NCBI RefSeq assembly: GCF_000974785.1
Contig: NZ_BBWV01000008.1
Coordinates: 1 to 62,226 of the forward strand
Length of the DNA stretch: 62,226 bases
Direction of reading: 5' to 3'
Origin: Flavihumibacter petaseus NBRC 106054
Lineage (GTDB): Bacteria; Bacteroidota; Bacteroidia; Chitinophagales; Chitinophagaceae
Under the pieces are notes generated by a model that saw only the letters and a list, made by a program, of their open reading frames with translations, had not been told where the DNA came from and made no database searches. Positions 19,049-27,125 of the stretch are shown in pieces. The first letter of the stretch is position 1. Every line of letters begins with the position of its first letter. A program made the position numbers and the translations under genes.

Positions 19049-19964
19049 ATTAATATCCATACTCTTGGTGTTTGCCCTGCTGGGTATTAACAACGCCCGG
19101 TCGCAGGAACTACAGGCCAAAGTGGTGGTGAATGCACAGCAGATCAGCACCAAGGTGGACAGGAAAGTTTTCGGAACCCTGCAGAACGCCCTGAACATTT
19201 TTCTGAACAACCGCAAATGGACCAAAGAAACGTATCAGCCGAACGAAAAAATTGTTTGCAACTTCCTCATCAATATCAGCAACGCAGCAGATAACAATAT
19301 CTATACCGCAACCTTAACCGTTCAGGCTGCGAGGCCGGTTTACAATACCGCTTACCTGAGCCCCCTGGTGAATTATATGGATGAAGACCTCATGTTCCGT
19401 TACGTTGAGTTCCAGCAAATGGAGTTTAATGAGAACCGGGTCAGCGGTAATGATCCGCTGGTGTCAAATTTAACAGCAGTACTTGCGTTTTACGCATACA
19501 TTATATTGGGTATTGATGGCGACTCTTTTTCGCTTCGCGGTGGTGACCCCTACTTTGTGAAGGCGCAGAATATCGTTACCAACGCGCCCGATAGCAGGGA
19601 AGTCGGCGGCTGGAAGGCGTTTGACAGCCAGCGAAACCGGTACTGGCTGATGGAAAACCTGACCAGTAACCGTTATACCCTGATCCATGATGCTATTTAT
19701 GGTTACTTCAGACTGGGACTGGATCAGTTTTATGAAAAGGAAACAGAAGCCCGGAAGGCGGTACTTACTTCCCTTCAGCAATTGAACACGCTTAATGGCG
19801 AGGCGCCCAATTCCATGATCCTTCCTTTTTTCTTCCAGGGCAGGGCAGCAGAATTGTCCCGGATGTTTAAAAAGTCTCCGCCTGATGAAAAAAGCCAGGC
19901 GCTTGATATTTTATCAAGACTGGATATTACCAATTCCAACACTTACAAACAGGAACTGAAATGA
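19041..19964 (+). CDS. porD: Type IX secretion protein PorD (DUF4835)
   Basis: This 307-residue secreted protein has a signal peptide (cleavage near NARSQ, residues 18-22). It is the DUF4835 family, called PorD in the type IX secretion system of Porphyromonas. Features include the early FNQ/NIFLNNRKWT region (about 45-58), the RYVEFQQMEF segment (about 119-128) and GDPYFVKAQNIVTNAP (about 169-184). It is required for T9SS-dependent secretion in characterised relatives, but its biochemical role is not settled. It overlaps coaBC by 8 bp and the next gene by 4 bp. It agrees with the T9SS cargo encoded at 51413-53476. Confidence 0.88.
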   Translation: MRRLISILLVFALLGINNARSQELQAKVVVNAQQISTKVDRKVFGTLQNALNIFLNNRKWTKETYQPNEKIVCNFLINISNAADNNIYTATLTVQAARPVYNTAYLSPLVNYMDEDLMFRYVEFQQMEFNENRVSGNDPLVSNLTAVLAFYAYIILGIDGDSFSLRGGDPYFVKAQNIVTNAPDSREVGGWKAFDSQRNRYWLMENLTSNRYTLIHDAIYGYFRLGLDQFYEKETEARKAVLTSLQQLNTLNGEAPNSMILPFFFQGRAAELSRMFKKSPPDEKSQALDILSRLDITNSNTYKQELK

Positions 19965-20359
19965 AGGAGTGGTGCATAGTGTTGCTGGCGTTACTGGTTA
20001 TAACAGGTTGCGGAAGGCAAAAAGAAAAATCACCTGCACTCAGTCGTCAACAGATGGTGCCGATCGTTTATGGACTTATGCTTGCCGATGAATACAGCCT
20101 TCAACGTTCCATAAAAGACAGCAGTCTTGTTGTAAAGGAATTTCGTGCAGAAAAATATCTGCAGGTATTCGACCTCAATAAGACGGATAGGAAAACATTT
20201 GTGGCCAGTCTGCAATATTATGAGGGACATCCCGATCAGCTCAAAGCGATTTTCGATTCTGTAGAAGCAGTAGCGACCCGCCGGAGATATGAAAAATATG
20301 CCGGCGAAAAACCTGCTCCGCTGAAAGACCGAAAGCCCAAAACTGTACCGGTAAAATAA
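19961..20359 (+). CDS. DUF4296 lipoprotein
   Basis: This 132-residue lipoprotein (lipobox ITGC, Cys17) has the DUF4296 helical pattern: a segment around MVPIVYGLMLADEYSLQRS, followed by RKTFVASLQYYEGHPDQLKAIFDSVEAV. The family is common in Bacteroidota and has no assigned biochemical function. It overlaps porD by 4 bp (ATGA) and is followed 6 bp later by scoA, so it may be expressed with either unit. The C-terminus is basic and proline-rich. Confidence 0.8.
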   Translation: MKEWCIVLLALLVITGCGRQKEKSPALSRQQMVPIVYGLMLADEYSLQRSIKDSSLVVKEFRAEKYLQVFDLNKTDRKTFVASLQYYEGHPDQLKAIFDSVEAVATRRRYEKYAGEKPAPLKDRKPKTVPVK

Positions 20360-20365
20360 TGCCAT

Positions 20366-21070
20366 ATGAATAAGGTTGTATCCGGCGCCGATGCCGCGTT
20401 GGCAGATATATACGATAACGCCACAATAATGCTGGGCGGTTTTGGCCTTTGCGGAATTCCCGAGACCAGTATCAATGCGCTGGTGCGGAAAGGCGTTACG
20501 GGGCTTACCTGTATATCCAATAATGCAGGAGTGGATAACTTCGGTTTGGGGTTACTGCTGCATACCCGCCAGATCAGGAAAATGATGAGCTCCTATGTGG
20601 GTGAAAATGCTGAGTTTGAACGCCAGCTATTACAAGGGGAACTGGAAGTTGACCTGATTCCGCAAGGTACGTTGGCTACCAGAATTCAGATGGCCGGGAT
20701 GGGCATTCCGGCATTTTTTACGCCCGCAGGGTATGGAACAGAAATCGCGGAGGGCAAGGAAGTTCGCGTTTTCGACGGGAAACACTACCTGATGGAATTA
20801 GCCCTGCACGCTGATTTTGCTATTGTAAAAGCGTGGAAGGGCGACCGTTATGGTAACCTGGTTTTCCGGAAAACAACACGAAACTTTTCCAGTGCGATGG
20901 CCAGGGCAGGAAACGTCACTATTGCAGAGGTAGAAGAAATTGTTGAACCAGGACAGCTTGATCCCGATCAGATCCATGTGCCAGGTATTTATGTGCATAG
21001 GATATTCTCAGGAGGGCCTTACGAAAAACGCATAGAAAAACGAACGACAAGATTATCAAAGGCAGAATAA
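20366..21070 (+). CDS. scoA: 3-oxoacid CoA-transferase subunit A
   Basis: This 234-residue alpha subunit of a succinyl-CoA:3-ketoacid CoA-transferase (type I) carries the glycine-rich CoA-binding loop [10 protein letters not shown] (29-38). It also has the conserved [15 protein letters not shown] and the [16 protein letters not shown] motif. The enzyme activates acetoacetate or a related 3-oxoacid at the expense of succinyl-CoA. The catalytic Glu is in the partner subunit, encoded 761 bp downstream. The two are normally adjacent, but here an unrelated gene separates them. Confidence 0.95.
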   Translation: MNKVVSGADAALADIYDNATIMLGGFGLCGIPETSINALVRKGVTGLTCISNNAGVDNFGLGLLLHTRQIRKMMSSYVGENAEFERQLLQGELEVDLIPQGTLATRIQMAGMGIPAFFTPAGYGTEIAEGKEVRVFDGKHYLMELALHADFAIVKAWKGDRYGNLVFRKTTRNFSSAMARAGNVTIAEVEEIVEPGQLDPDQIHVPGIYVHRIFSGGPYEKRIEKRTTRLSKAE

Positions 21071-21082
21071 TTCGATCGTACC

Positions 21083-21829
21083 ATGTTTACCAGCAAGGAA
21101 TATTTAAGTGATGAACTCGGCGTTGATCCCGAGATCGCACGGTTTTTTGTGGACAGAAAAGTGCCGCAGAACAATATGTACTGGAAAGGTCGGCTGCTGT
21201 ATGTGGCGAGGGGCACAGGGTATCTTTTCATACCACTGCTGGTCGATCTGATGTACAAAGCAGGGATCCCGAAAGGCGTGCTGCTGGAGACTGCCTATGT
21301 GCAGCAGATGGAGCAGATACTCGACCTGGCAGCCCGGTACGAGTATAAGGAAAAGACTTTTGAGGAACATATTGCAGAGATTGACGCGCTGGTTTTACCC
21401 GGGGCCAGGCAACAATGGCTGGTAGAAAATCTTCGTGTGTATTTCCGGCAGGAAGTTTTACATCCCGCCGCAGGCCTGGGTATTGATAATCCGCCCCTGA
21501 ACAGGGGAGATGCTTTGTTGTACTGGTTTACCGCACTCGAAGCGCCGAAGGAAACAATAGAGCAACTGATCGCAGCGTGGTATGCACTTGTACCGGCATT
21601 TCTTTTATTGGATGACCTGGTGGACCTCAAGGAAGATCAGGAGAACAATGATGAAAATTCAGTTGCCCGGTATGGCTATAATTCATCAGGCGTCCGGGAA
21701 GCAATAACAGTATTGGAAGGGATGTTTGAAACGCTCGGGAGGTTGAATGCCCCCCTGGCAGTTCATCTCAACGATATTCTCGTCAGCAGTCTCCGAAAGC
21801 CATATTTTCAGCATATACTAAAAAATTAA
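21083..21829 (+). CDS. Unrecognised helical protein with DDxxD motif
   Basis: I do not recognise this 248-residue protein. It appears soluble, with no signal peptide, and is predicted mainly helical. Its most notable segment is [17 protein letters not shown] (about 178-194), preceded by a hydrophobic helix [13 protein letters not shown] DDxxD with a following acidic cluster recalls the metal-diphosphate site of isoprenoid synthase folds. I see no second NSE/DTE-type or DDxxD site, so the resemblance may be chance. It sits between the two subunits of the CoA-transferase, 12 bp after scoA and 2 bp before scoB, so it is surely co-translated with them. A role linked to CoA-transferase metabolism is inference from position only. 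Confidence 0.8.
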   Translation: MFTSKEYLSDELGVDPEIARFFVDRKVPQNNMYWKGRLLYVARGTGYLFIPLLVDLMYKAGIPKGVLLETAYVQQMEQILDLAARYEYKEKTFEEHIAEIDALVLPGARQQWLVENLRVYFRQEVLHPAAGLGIDNPPLNRGDALLYWFTALEAPKETIEQLIAAWYALVPAFLLLDDLVDLKEDQENNDENSVARYGYNSSGVREAITVLEGMFETLGRLNAPLAVHLNDILVSSLRKPYFQHILKN

Positions 21830-21831
21830 CG

Positions 21832-22488
21832 ATGGCACTGGATAAGTTTGGTATTGCCCGCCGTATTGCCAGGGAATTGCGGGATGGTATGTATGTGAAT
21901 CTCGGGATCGGAATTCCAACCCTGGTGGCCAACTATATTCCAGACGGCATGCATATTATGCTGCAAAGTGAAAATGGCATGTTGGGAATGGGACCTTATC
22001 CAGACGATGCGGAGATCGACGCAGACCTCATCAATGCCGGAAAGGAGACGGTAACCATCCTTCCCGGAGGTGCCTTTTTTGACAGTGCGGAAAGCTTCGG
22101 AATGATACGGGCAGGAAAGGTCGACCTTACTGTTCTGGGAGCGATGGAGGTCAGTGATGGCGGTGATATAGCCAATTGGAAGATTCCGGGCAAGATGGTA
22201 AAAGGAATGGGAGGGGCAATGGACCTGGTGGCCAGTGCCCGAAATATCATTGTTGCCATGATGCATACCAATCCGAAAGGCGAATCAAAGCTGTTGCCTT
22301 CCTGTACATTACCACTGACAGGCGTCGGCTGTGTGAAGAAAGTCGTAACCGAACTGGCTGTGCTGGATGTTGTTGCCGGGGGATTTTTATTGCTGGAACG
22401 CGCACCTGGGGTGGCGGTTGAAGAGATCCGGCAGAAAACAGCTGGTAGATTGATAGCTGCGGACGATGTGCCGGAAATGCAGTTTTAA
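21832..22488 (+). CDS. scoB: 3-oxoacid CoA-transferase subunit B
   Basis: This 218-residue beta subunit of the 3-oxoacid CoA-transferase contains the active-site motif [12 protein letters not shown] (about 45-56), whose Glu forms the glutamyl-CoA thioester intermediate. LGIGIPTL (23-30) and [13 protein letters not shown] are further family marks. It pairs with the product of scoA. Start and length match the family. The following response regulator gene is convergent, with 7 bp between stop codons and no terminator between them. Confidence 0.96.
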   Translation: MALDKFGIARRIARELRDGMYVNLGIGIPTLVANYIPDGMHIMLQSENGMLGMGPYPDDAEIDADLINAGKETVTILPGGAFFDSAESFGMIRAGKVDLTVLGAMEVSDGGDIANWKIPGKMVKGMGGAMDLVASARNIIVAMMHTNPKGESKLLPSCTLPLTGVGCVKKVVTELAVLDVVAGGFLLLERAPGVAVEEIRQKTAGRLIAADDVPEMQF

Positions 22489-22495
22489 GATGCAG

Positions 22496-23146
22496 TTAGT
22501 CGATCATGTTGTTCTTAACAGCGTAGAAGACAAGCCCTGCCGTATTCTTGGCGCCGAATTTCTCCATCAGCCTGTCTTTAATGGCTTCAACTGTCCTGGG
22601 ACTTACTTCCATTTTTTGAGCGATCTCCTGGGCGGTAAACTCCATGCAGATATATTTGATCACATCTCTTTCCCGGTCGGTGAGGGTAACTTCACTGGCC
22701 AGATTGGGGACTGTTTTCTGTTTGGAATGTGATTTTTTGAGCAGGATCCGATTGACAAAATTGTTCAGGTAATAGCCTTTTTCAGCCACTTCCATAATAG
22801 CGCGGCGGATTTCCATCGGATCTGCGCTCTTCAGCAGGTAGCCATTGGCACCGATCTCCATCAGGTGACTCACAAAACGTTCGTCCTCGAACATTGTCAG
22901 CACAACAATATGGATAGTGGGAAACTGTTTGGCGATTTGCTTGGTAGTTTCGATGCCATCTTTGGTAGGCATGCGGAGGTCCATGAGGATAACGTCCGGC
23001 ATTGACTCAGACAGTCCGTCGATAAGTTCCTGCCCGTTTTCAGCTTCCTGAACGAACTTGATATTGGTGAAAGGCCGGAGAGATAGGATAACACCTTTCC
23101 GGAAGATTTTGTGGTCGTCTGCAATAGCTACTTTAATTACAGTCAT
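22496..23146 (-). CDS. NarL/LuxR-type response regulator (set 1)
   Basis: This 216-residue response regulator has an N-terminal receiver domain with acidic pair DD10-11, phospho-acceptor Asp56 (ILMDLRMP) and switch Thr/Lys positions. The C-terminal LuxR-type helix-turn-helix spans about 152-216 (LTDRERDVIKYI, MEVSPRTVEAIKDRLMEKF). Phosphorylation by the kinase encoded 52 bp upstream is the natural expectation. It is the last gene of a minus-strand series that also includes a membrane protein and a small soluble protein. Both regulators in this island end in a similar GL-x2-Y-x3-N-x2-ID tail. Confidence 0.95.
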   Translation of the reverse strand: MTVIKVAIADDHKIFRKGVILSLRPFTNIKFVQEAENGQELIDGLSESMPDVILMDLRMPTKDGIETTKQIAKQFPTIHIVVLTMFEDERFVSHLMEIGANGYLLKSADPMEIRRAIMEVAEKGYYLNNFVNRILLKKSHSKQKTVPNLASEVTLTDRERDVIKYICMEFTAQEIAQKMEVSPRTVEAIKDRLMEKFGAKNTAGLVFYAVKNNMID

Positions 23147-23198
23147 AGGATGCTGCTCTTGGGCTCCTTAAAAATAAGCAATTACCCCGGTTTTTAGC

Positions 23199-24029
23199 TT
23201 AAGCTGTTGGTTCTTCGCGGTGTAATTCGATAGTAACCTTATAATATGTCTGAGACTGGTCTTTTTCAAAGAAAATTCGTCCCTGCAACACTTTCAGGCG
23301 GCTTTGTATGTTCTTAAGTCCTAATCCTGAGGCACTTTTTGTCAGTTTTTCAAAATCTTTCTGTGTCATCCCTTTACCGTCGTGGTGCATGCGGATGTAG
23401 AATTTATTGCCGTTGGTATTTTGGGTCAGGTGAATAAAGCTTGCGTTACTGTGTTTAAGGATATTATTGATTAGTTCCTGTACAACGCGGAAAACGATCA
23501 ACTCATTGTCAATGGGGAGTCTTTCTTTATAATCGTGGAATCTTGAGCTGGCGTTTATGTTACCTGAACCGCTGATTTTCTGAAAAGTATCATTTACAGC
23601 TGATTCCAGACCGAAATTCTTCAGCGTAGGGGGCATCAGGCTATGGGAGATATTCCGGATCAGCTGGATAGTGTCATCAATGATTTGCTTGGCGTTATAG
23701 ATGCTTTGCAGCTGGGTTGTTTTATCGAGGTTAACCAGGTTTTCGTTCAGGTATAACCGGGCGGTAGCGAGGAGCGGTCCGGCATCGTCATGAAGGTCTG
23801 CGGCTATTCTTTGGCGTTCTTCCTCCTGGAGCCGGATAGAGGCATTCAGCAACATTTTTTGCTGTTCATTTTCCATTTTCTGGAGGGTCATCTGGTATCG
23901 GATGACTTTACGTTGGTGGAAAATGATAAAGACAATTAGCCCGATGGTAAGCGCAAGCATGCCAATAGTGCCAAAAAATAGCACTACGGATACGTTGGCA
24001 TGTTGATTATACGCCTGTAAAAGAAGCAT
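23199..24029 (-). CDS. HisKA_3 sensor histidine kinase (set 1)
   Basis: This 276-residue kinase has one N-terminal membrane helix (about 15-37) and a short coiled coil. A HisKA_3 dimerisation domain follows, with phospho-His80 in IAADLHDDAGPLLATARL. The HATPase domain has N-box ELINNILKHSNAS and G-box SGLGLKNIQSRL. It lacks an extracellular sensor domain, so the signal may come from the separately encoded membrane protein upstream. Its usual partner is a NarL-type regulator, here encoded next to it. Confidence 0.94.
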   Translation of the reverse strand: MLLLQAYNQHANVSVVLFFGTIGMLALTIGLIVFIIFHQRKVIRYQMTLQKMENEQQKMLLNASIRLQEEERQRIAADLHDDAGPLLATARLYLNENLVNLDKTTQLQSIYNAKQIIDDTIQLIRNISHSLMPPTLKNFGLESAVNDTFQKISGSGNINASSRFHDYKERLPIDNELIVFRVVQELINNILKHSNASFIHLTQNTNGNKFYIRMHHDGKGMTQKDFEKLTKSASGLGLKNIQSRLKVLQGRIFFEKDQSQTYYKVTIELHREEPTA

Positions 24030-24060
24030 TTAGACTGTTGGGCTAGAAGGGTTAAATATA

Positions 24061-24774
24061 TTATTTAAATTCTTCGAAATCAGATATTGAATAATTTGAT
24101 TCTAAATCATCTTCACTTTCATCATTGCCAGGTACTAAAAACGAAATAGCAAAGAAGATATTTTTGAGTATAATACATATAAGATTAATTGTCCAAAAAT
24201 TGACCTTATCAGATTCAGACAATGACGAAAGTTGAAGGAATAGGAAAAAAGTTCCAGAGAAATAGATCATAATTCCGACTACAATCCAAAAATTCGGCTG
24301 CCGATAAATGAACTTGATCTTCGGTGTCTGGATTTCTTCGTATAAAAGTAATATAGAAAAAACAATTAATATGATTGCGCTTGAGGCAATTGGAATTACG
24401 TCAATTTGTTGGCTGTCAGTGGTAAACCAGACAAAATAAAGATTAGTGCCGGCTATGACGTAGAAAACGAAGGCCGAGATTCGTAATAAAGTAATTAGCC
24501 TTTTACTTACAAGTGACCTACTTATATAATAAGCTAATAAAGTAAATTCTATTATAGTGAATAAAGAGTATAAGGAAATTGGGAGAACAGGATATTTTGC
24601 AAATAGATGGCTGAATGCAGCAAACTGGAAAATCCCCTCATTAATACAAGAATAAACCAATAAAAAAACTATTACCCTTGCCTGGACATTATTGTTCTGT
24701 TTGAATTTGAACAAGAATGTCAACAAAGGTAATAGCAGCGATATTAATGTGATTGTCTTAAAATAGCCCACCAC
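24061..24774 (-). CDS. Polytopic membrane protein of signalling island (set 1)
   Basis: This 237-residue protein has about seven hydrophobic segments and an acidic C-terminal tail (GNDESEDDLESN...). I do not recognise a named family. A segment RQPNFWIVVGIMIYFSGT (about 163-180) has a counterpart in the second membrane protein of the island (TQPHFWIISGLLICYGST), so the two are distant paralogues. The only usable start is a GTG at 24774, inside the right arm of an 18-bp inverted repeat; the first in-frame ATG is far downstream. It lies 31 bp before the set-1 kinase. A role as the membrane input module for a kinase without its own sensor domain is inference. Confidence 0.75.
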   Translation of the reverse strand: MVGYFKTITLISLLLPLLTFLFKFKQNNNVQARVIVFLLVYSCINEGIFQFAAFSHLFAKYPVLPISLYSLFTIIEFTLLAYYISRSLVSKRLITLLRISAFVFYVIAGTNLYFVWFTTDSQQIDVIPIASSAIILIVFSILLLYEEIQTPKIKFIYRQPNFWIVVGIMIYFSGTFFLFLQLSSLSESDKVNFWTINLICIILKNIFFAISFLVPGNDESEDDLESNYSISDFEEFK

Positions 24775-24813
24775 AGGTATTATTGTATCAAATATAATAA
24801 TACCTGTGGTGGG
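24767..24813. repeat. Perfect 18-bp inverted repeat around a promoter
   Basis: Arms at 24767-24784 and 24796-24813 are perfect reverse complements (outer end CCCACCACAGG, inner end TATTATT), separated by 11 nt. On minus, the -7 element TATATTTG (24796-24789) sits in the loop, and the GTG start of the membrane protein lies in the distal arm. It may be an operator, a start-masking hairpin, or a terminator for the upstream small gene (weak T run CTATTTT). Confidence 0.9.
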
Positions 24814-24818
24814 ACAAA
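24789..24818 (-). promoter_or_regulatory. Promoter inside the inverted repeat
   Basis: Reading on minus, TTTG at 24818-24815, then 18 nt, then TATATTTG at 24796-24789 is a near-perfect Bacteroidota promoter. It points to the membrane protein, kinase and regulator genes. The predicted transcript would start within a few bases of the GTG start codon. Confidence 0.6.
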
Positions 24819-24834
24819 ATTTCTTACTAAAAAA

Positions 24835-25221
24835 TTAAAGGCTAGAGTACCAACTAGTTGTAGAAGAAGTACCCTTTGTTCCACCAGGAGGTTGAACTCT
24901 ATCGGCAACAATACCTTGTGCTTTTACGATTTCACCAACTTCAGTCACATTAGAATATTCCAGAAGATCTTTACCTTCTGAGTCAACACCAACATATACT
25001 AATGTCGTTTCGCCGAGTTCATTAATAGCGTTATAAAAGCGAATTCCTGCACAATCTGGCTGCGATAATACCTTGAGAATGATGTCAGATCCAATCAAAT
25101 ACCAAGGCGTGGAATTTGTGTTCTGATCCTGAAAGTCCTTAACCATTTTGGCACCCAGTTCATGGCTGATTTCCTCGCCAATGGCTTTCAGGGAGGGTGA
25201 CAAAATTTCTTGCTGAATCAT
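24835..25221 (-). CDS. Small conserved soluble protein of signalling island
   Basis: This is a 128-residue protein if it starts at the ATG at 25221 (MIQQEIL). An in-frame TTG at 25275 would add 18 residues. It shows the pattern I associate with a widespread Bacteroidota family of small uncharacterised proteins: an N-terminal helix ISHELGAKMVKDFQ, then SDIILKVLSQPDCAGIRFY, then LVYVGVDSEGKDLLEY. There is a single Cys in QPDC. No signal peptide or membrane segment is visible, and no catalytic motif is recognised. It is the first gene of the minus series that continues with the membrane protein, kinase and regulator. The C-terminus is Gly/Ser/Thr-rich. Confidence 0.72.
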   Translation of the reverse strand: MIQQEILSPSLKAIGEEISHELGAKMVKDFQDQNTNSTPWYLIGSDIILKVLSQPDCAGIRFYNAINELGETTLVYVGVDSEGKDLLEYSNVTEVGEIVKAQGIVADRVQPPGGTKGTSSTTSWYSSL

Positions 25222-25544
25222 AAACGGAAGTTTTTGGGAATATTTTGGGGTGATTTCTATTGTAATAACCTTCAAAAAAAAACTAAGGGCAATGGGGTAG
25301 ATCTTAACTTATTTTTATAAATTGGCTATAATTCAGTCCCATAGCGGATTTACGATTAAAACTATCGTATAGTTGCGATAAAAAATAACGTAAAAATACT
25401 CGATGAAAATAGTAAAAATCCCATTCTAATGTTCGGTAGTTTCCGATTTTATTTTATTGAAGCAAGGGGATTTGGGTATATTTTAGTTAAAATATTAAAA
25501 GAAAGAGCAATGAATACTTAAAAGAACTTACTTGTGAGGGTTAG

Positions 25545-25552
25545 TATTTTTG
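25545..25552 (+). promoter_or_regulatory. -7-like box upstream of response regulator 2
   Basis: TATTTTTG matches TAnnTTTG, about 130 bp before the start codon. No TTTG is found at the -33 spacing. Confidence 0.35.
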
Positions 25553-25557
25553 CCAAG

Positions 25558-25580
25558 TATAATATGAAGGACATATTATA
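25558..25580. repeat. Perfect 9-bp inverted repeat upstream of regulator 2
   Basis: TATAATATG and CATATTATA are separated by 5 nt (AAGGA). The repeat begins 5 bp after the -7-like box, where the transcript start would fall. It has the size and placement of an operator for a dimeric regulator. Confidence 0.75.
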
Positions 25581-25681
25581 AAAATCGTAATTCTAAAGAA
25601 TAAAATCGAGGGAAAATACCATAATCGTACTCTGGGCGTTAATTATATCCCAACATAAATCCTTTAAAAACTGCCAAACCT

Positions 25682-26341
25682 ATGAGTGCTGAGTTAAGTA
25701 TTAAGGTTAGTCTAGCGGATGACCACAAGATTTTTCGCGACGGTATTAAAATGGCCTTGAAGGGAAAGGACTATTTAAAAATCCTTTGGGAAGCGGAGGA
25801 TGGAAGGGACCTAATGCACAAAATGCAATTGAAGAAGCCTGATGTGCTTCTTATGGACATACGAATGCCAGAAGTGGATGGTGTCAACGCGATAGGACTA
25901 CTGAGAAAGGAATATGATGACGTCCGGATCATTGTGCTCACCATGTACGACGACCAGGAGATGATCACTAAGATGATGGAAATGGGAGCCAATGCTTATC
26001 TGACCAAGACAAGTGATCCAGAAGAGATTTATCAGGCTATCCTGGCATGCATGAATGATGACTTTTACTTTAACGACCTTGTCAATAAAGCTGTGCTTTC
26101 CAAACTTCAGACCAAGAAAGCAGTCCGCCAATTTTATCCCAATCCAGTCAAATTTTCAGAAAAAGAAACAAAGATCTTAAAACTATTGGCTGAAGATAAA
26201 ACGACCGAAGAGATTTCTAAGGAGGTATTTCTCAGTCCGAGAACAATTGAAACGATACGGCAAAATATGAAATCAAAAGTAGGTGCAAAGACAATTGCTG
26301 GATTGATTATGTATGGAATGCGTAATAAAATTATCGATTGA
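25682..26341 (+). CDS. NarL/LuxR-type response regulator (set 2)
   Basis: This 219-residue response regulator has acidic pair DD13-14 and phospho-acceptor Asp59 (LLMDIRMP). The LuxR-type helix-turn-helix spans about 158-219 (FSEKETKILKLLAEDKT, FLSPRTIETIRQNMKSKVG). It resembles the set-1 regulator in every block and ends with the same NKIID/NNMID type tail, so the two are paralogues. It is convergent with the set-2 kinase, the two coding sequences overlapping by 11 bp at their 3' ends, which is unusual for a cognate pair. It may be controlled through the palindrome upstream. Confidence 0.95.
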   Translation: MSAELSIKVSLADDHKIFRDGIKMALKGKDYLKILWEAEDGRDLMHKMQLKKPDVLLMDIRMPEVDGVNAIGLLRKEYDDVRIIVLTMYDDQEMITKMMEMGANAYLTKTSDPEEIYQAILACMNDDFYFNDLVNKAVLSKLQTKKAVRQFYPNPVKFSEKETKILKLLAEDKTTEEISKEVFLSPRTIETIRQNMKSKVGAKTIAGLIMYGMRNKIID

Positions 26342-27125
26342 GAGGTATTTTAATTGTTATACTAGTCCCTTTTTCAATTATTGACTTTACTGTAAAATTT
26401 CCGCCAACGGCCAAAACTCTACTCTTCATATTTAATAGCCCCTGCGAGATTCTCTTATTTTTATAGACTTTTGTAGTATCAAAGCCATTTCCGTTATCAA
26501 CAATCTCGAATAATAGTTCTGCATCAACAATCAAAGTAATATTGATTTCAGTTGAATTTCCATGTCGCAGAGCATTTCGCACTGCTTCTTGAAATATTCT
26601 AAAAATAGTAAGCTGTATATTACTGGATAGAAATTCAAATTTTTCGTCTAGGGAAATACGAATTGCTGTTGCGTGACTTTTTGTAATTCTTTGTACTTCT
26701 TCGTTGATCATTTTATCTAATCCATATTCCTTCACTAAGTCCGGATTGAGACTTCTTGAAATATTATTCAATGAATTGAAGGCCATATCAAGGTAGTCAA
26801 TCATATTTTTAAGTATAAGCATGTTTTCCTTGGTTGGTAATATTTCCAAGGTGGGAATATTTAATTTACATAACATCAATAGTTGATTGACGTTATCATG
26901 TATTTCTTGCCCGATTGACGAAAACGTATCTTCCTGAATAAGGATTTTTGATTCTAGTATTTCTTTTTCTGCAGACAATTGCAATAGGGAAATACTTTCT
27001 TTGTGTTCCACTTGTTTCTTCTTAAAAAGCATTACCATTTTGTATATAAAACCAATTTGCAGAAGAAAAAATAGAATACTAACAAATATTGACGTAGCTA
27101 GGATTGTAGCTGCAACTTGTGACAT
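26331..27125 (-). CDS. HisKA_3 sensor histidine kinase (set 2)
   Basis: This 264-residue kinase has one N-terminal membrane helix (about 9-33), then a coiled linker. The HisKA_3 segment has phospho-His76 in SSIGQEIHDNVNQLL. The HATPase domain has N-box EAVRNALRHGNS and a DNGNGFD G1 box. The G2 box reads RISQGLLNMKSR, without the first Gly of the usual GxGLxNM motif. Like the set-1 kinase it has no extracellular sensor domain. Its start lies inside the 3' end of the membrane protein gene (28-bp overlap), so the two are translationally coupled. Confidence 0.93.
   Translation of the reverse strand: MSQVAATILATSIFVSILFFLLQIGFIYKMVMLFKKKQVEHKESISLLQLSAEKEILESKILIQEDTFSSIGQEIHDNVNQLLMLCKLNIPTLEILPTKENMLILKNMIDYLDMAFNSLNNISRSLNPDLVKEYGLDKMINEEVQRITKSHATAIRISLDEKFEFLSSNIQLTIFRIFQEAVRNALRHGNSTEINITLIVDAELLFEIVDNGNGFDTTKVYKNKRISQGLLNMKSRVLAVGGNFTVKSIIEKGTSITIKIPLNR

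Larger units (their letters stand above)
25276..25681. other. AT-rich intergenic region between divergent signalling genes
   Basis: This 406-bp gap separates the minus-strand small protein from the plus-strand regulator. It is very AT-rich. It holds a -7-like box (25545-25552) and a perfect 9-bp inverted repeat (25558-25580), both described separately, and a weaker repeat AACTAT-CGT-ATAGTT near 25359-25373. A 30-codon ATG frame at 25429-25521 is not convincing as a gene. Confidence 0.6.

Noticed and set aside
20366-22488. Interpretation of the scoA/scoB interruption as an insertion sequence or pseudogene
   Set aside because: The middle frame is intact, has tight operon spacing on both sides, and no inverted repeats or transposase motifs are seen.
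25429-25521. 30-codon plus-strand ORF in the signalling-island gap
   Set aside because: It starts without context in very AT-rich DNA, shows no recognisable signal or domain, and its frame overlaps the region before a likely promoter.
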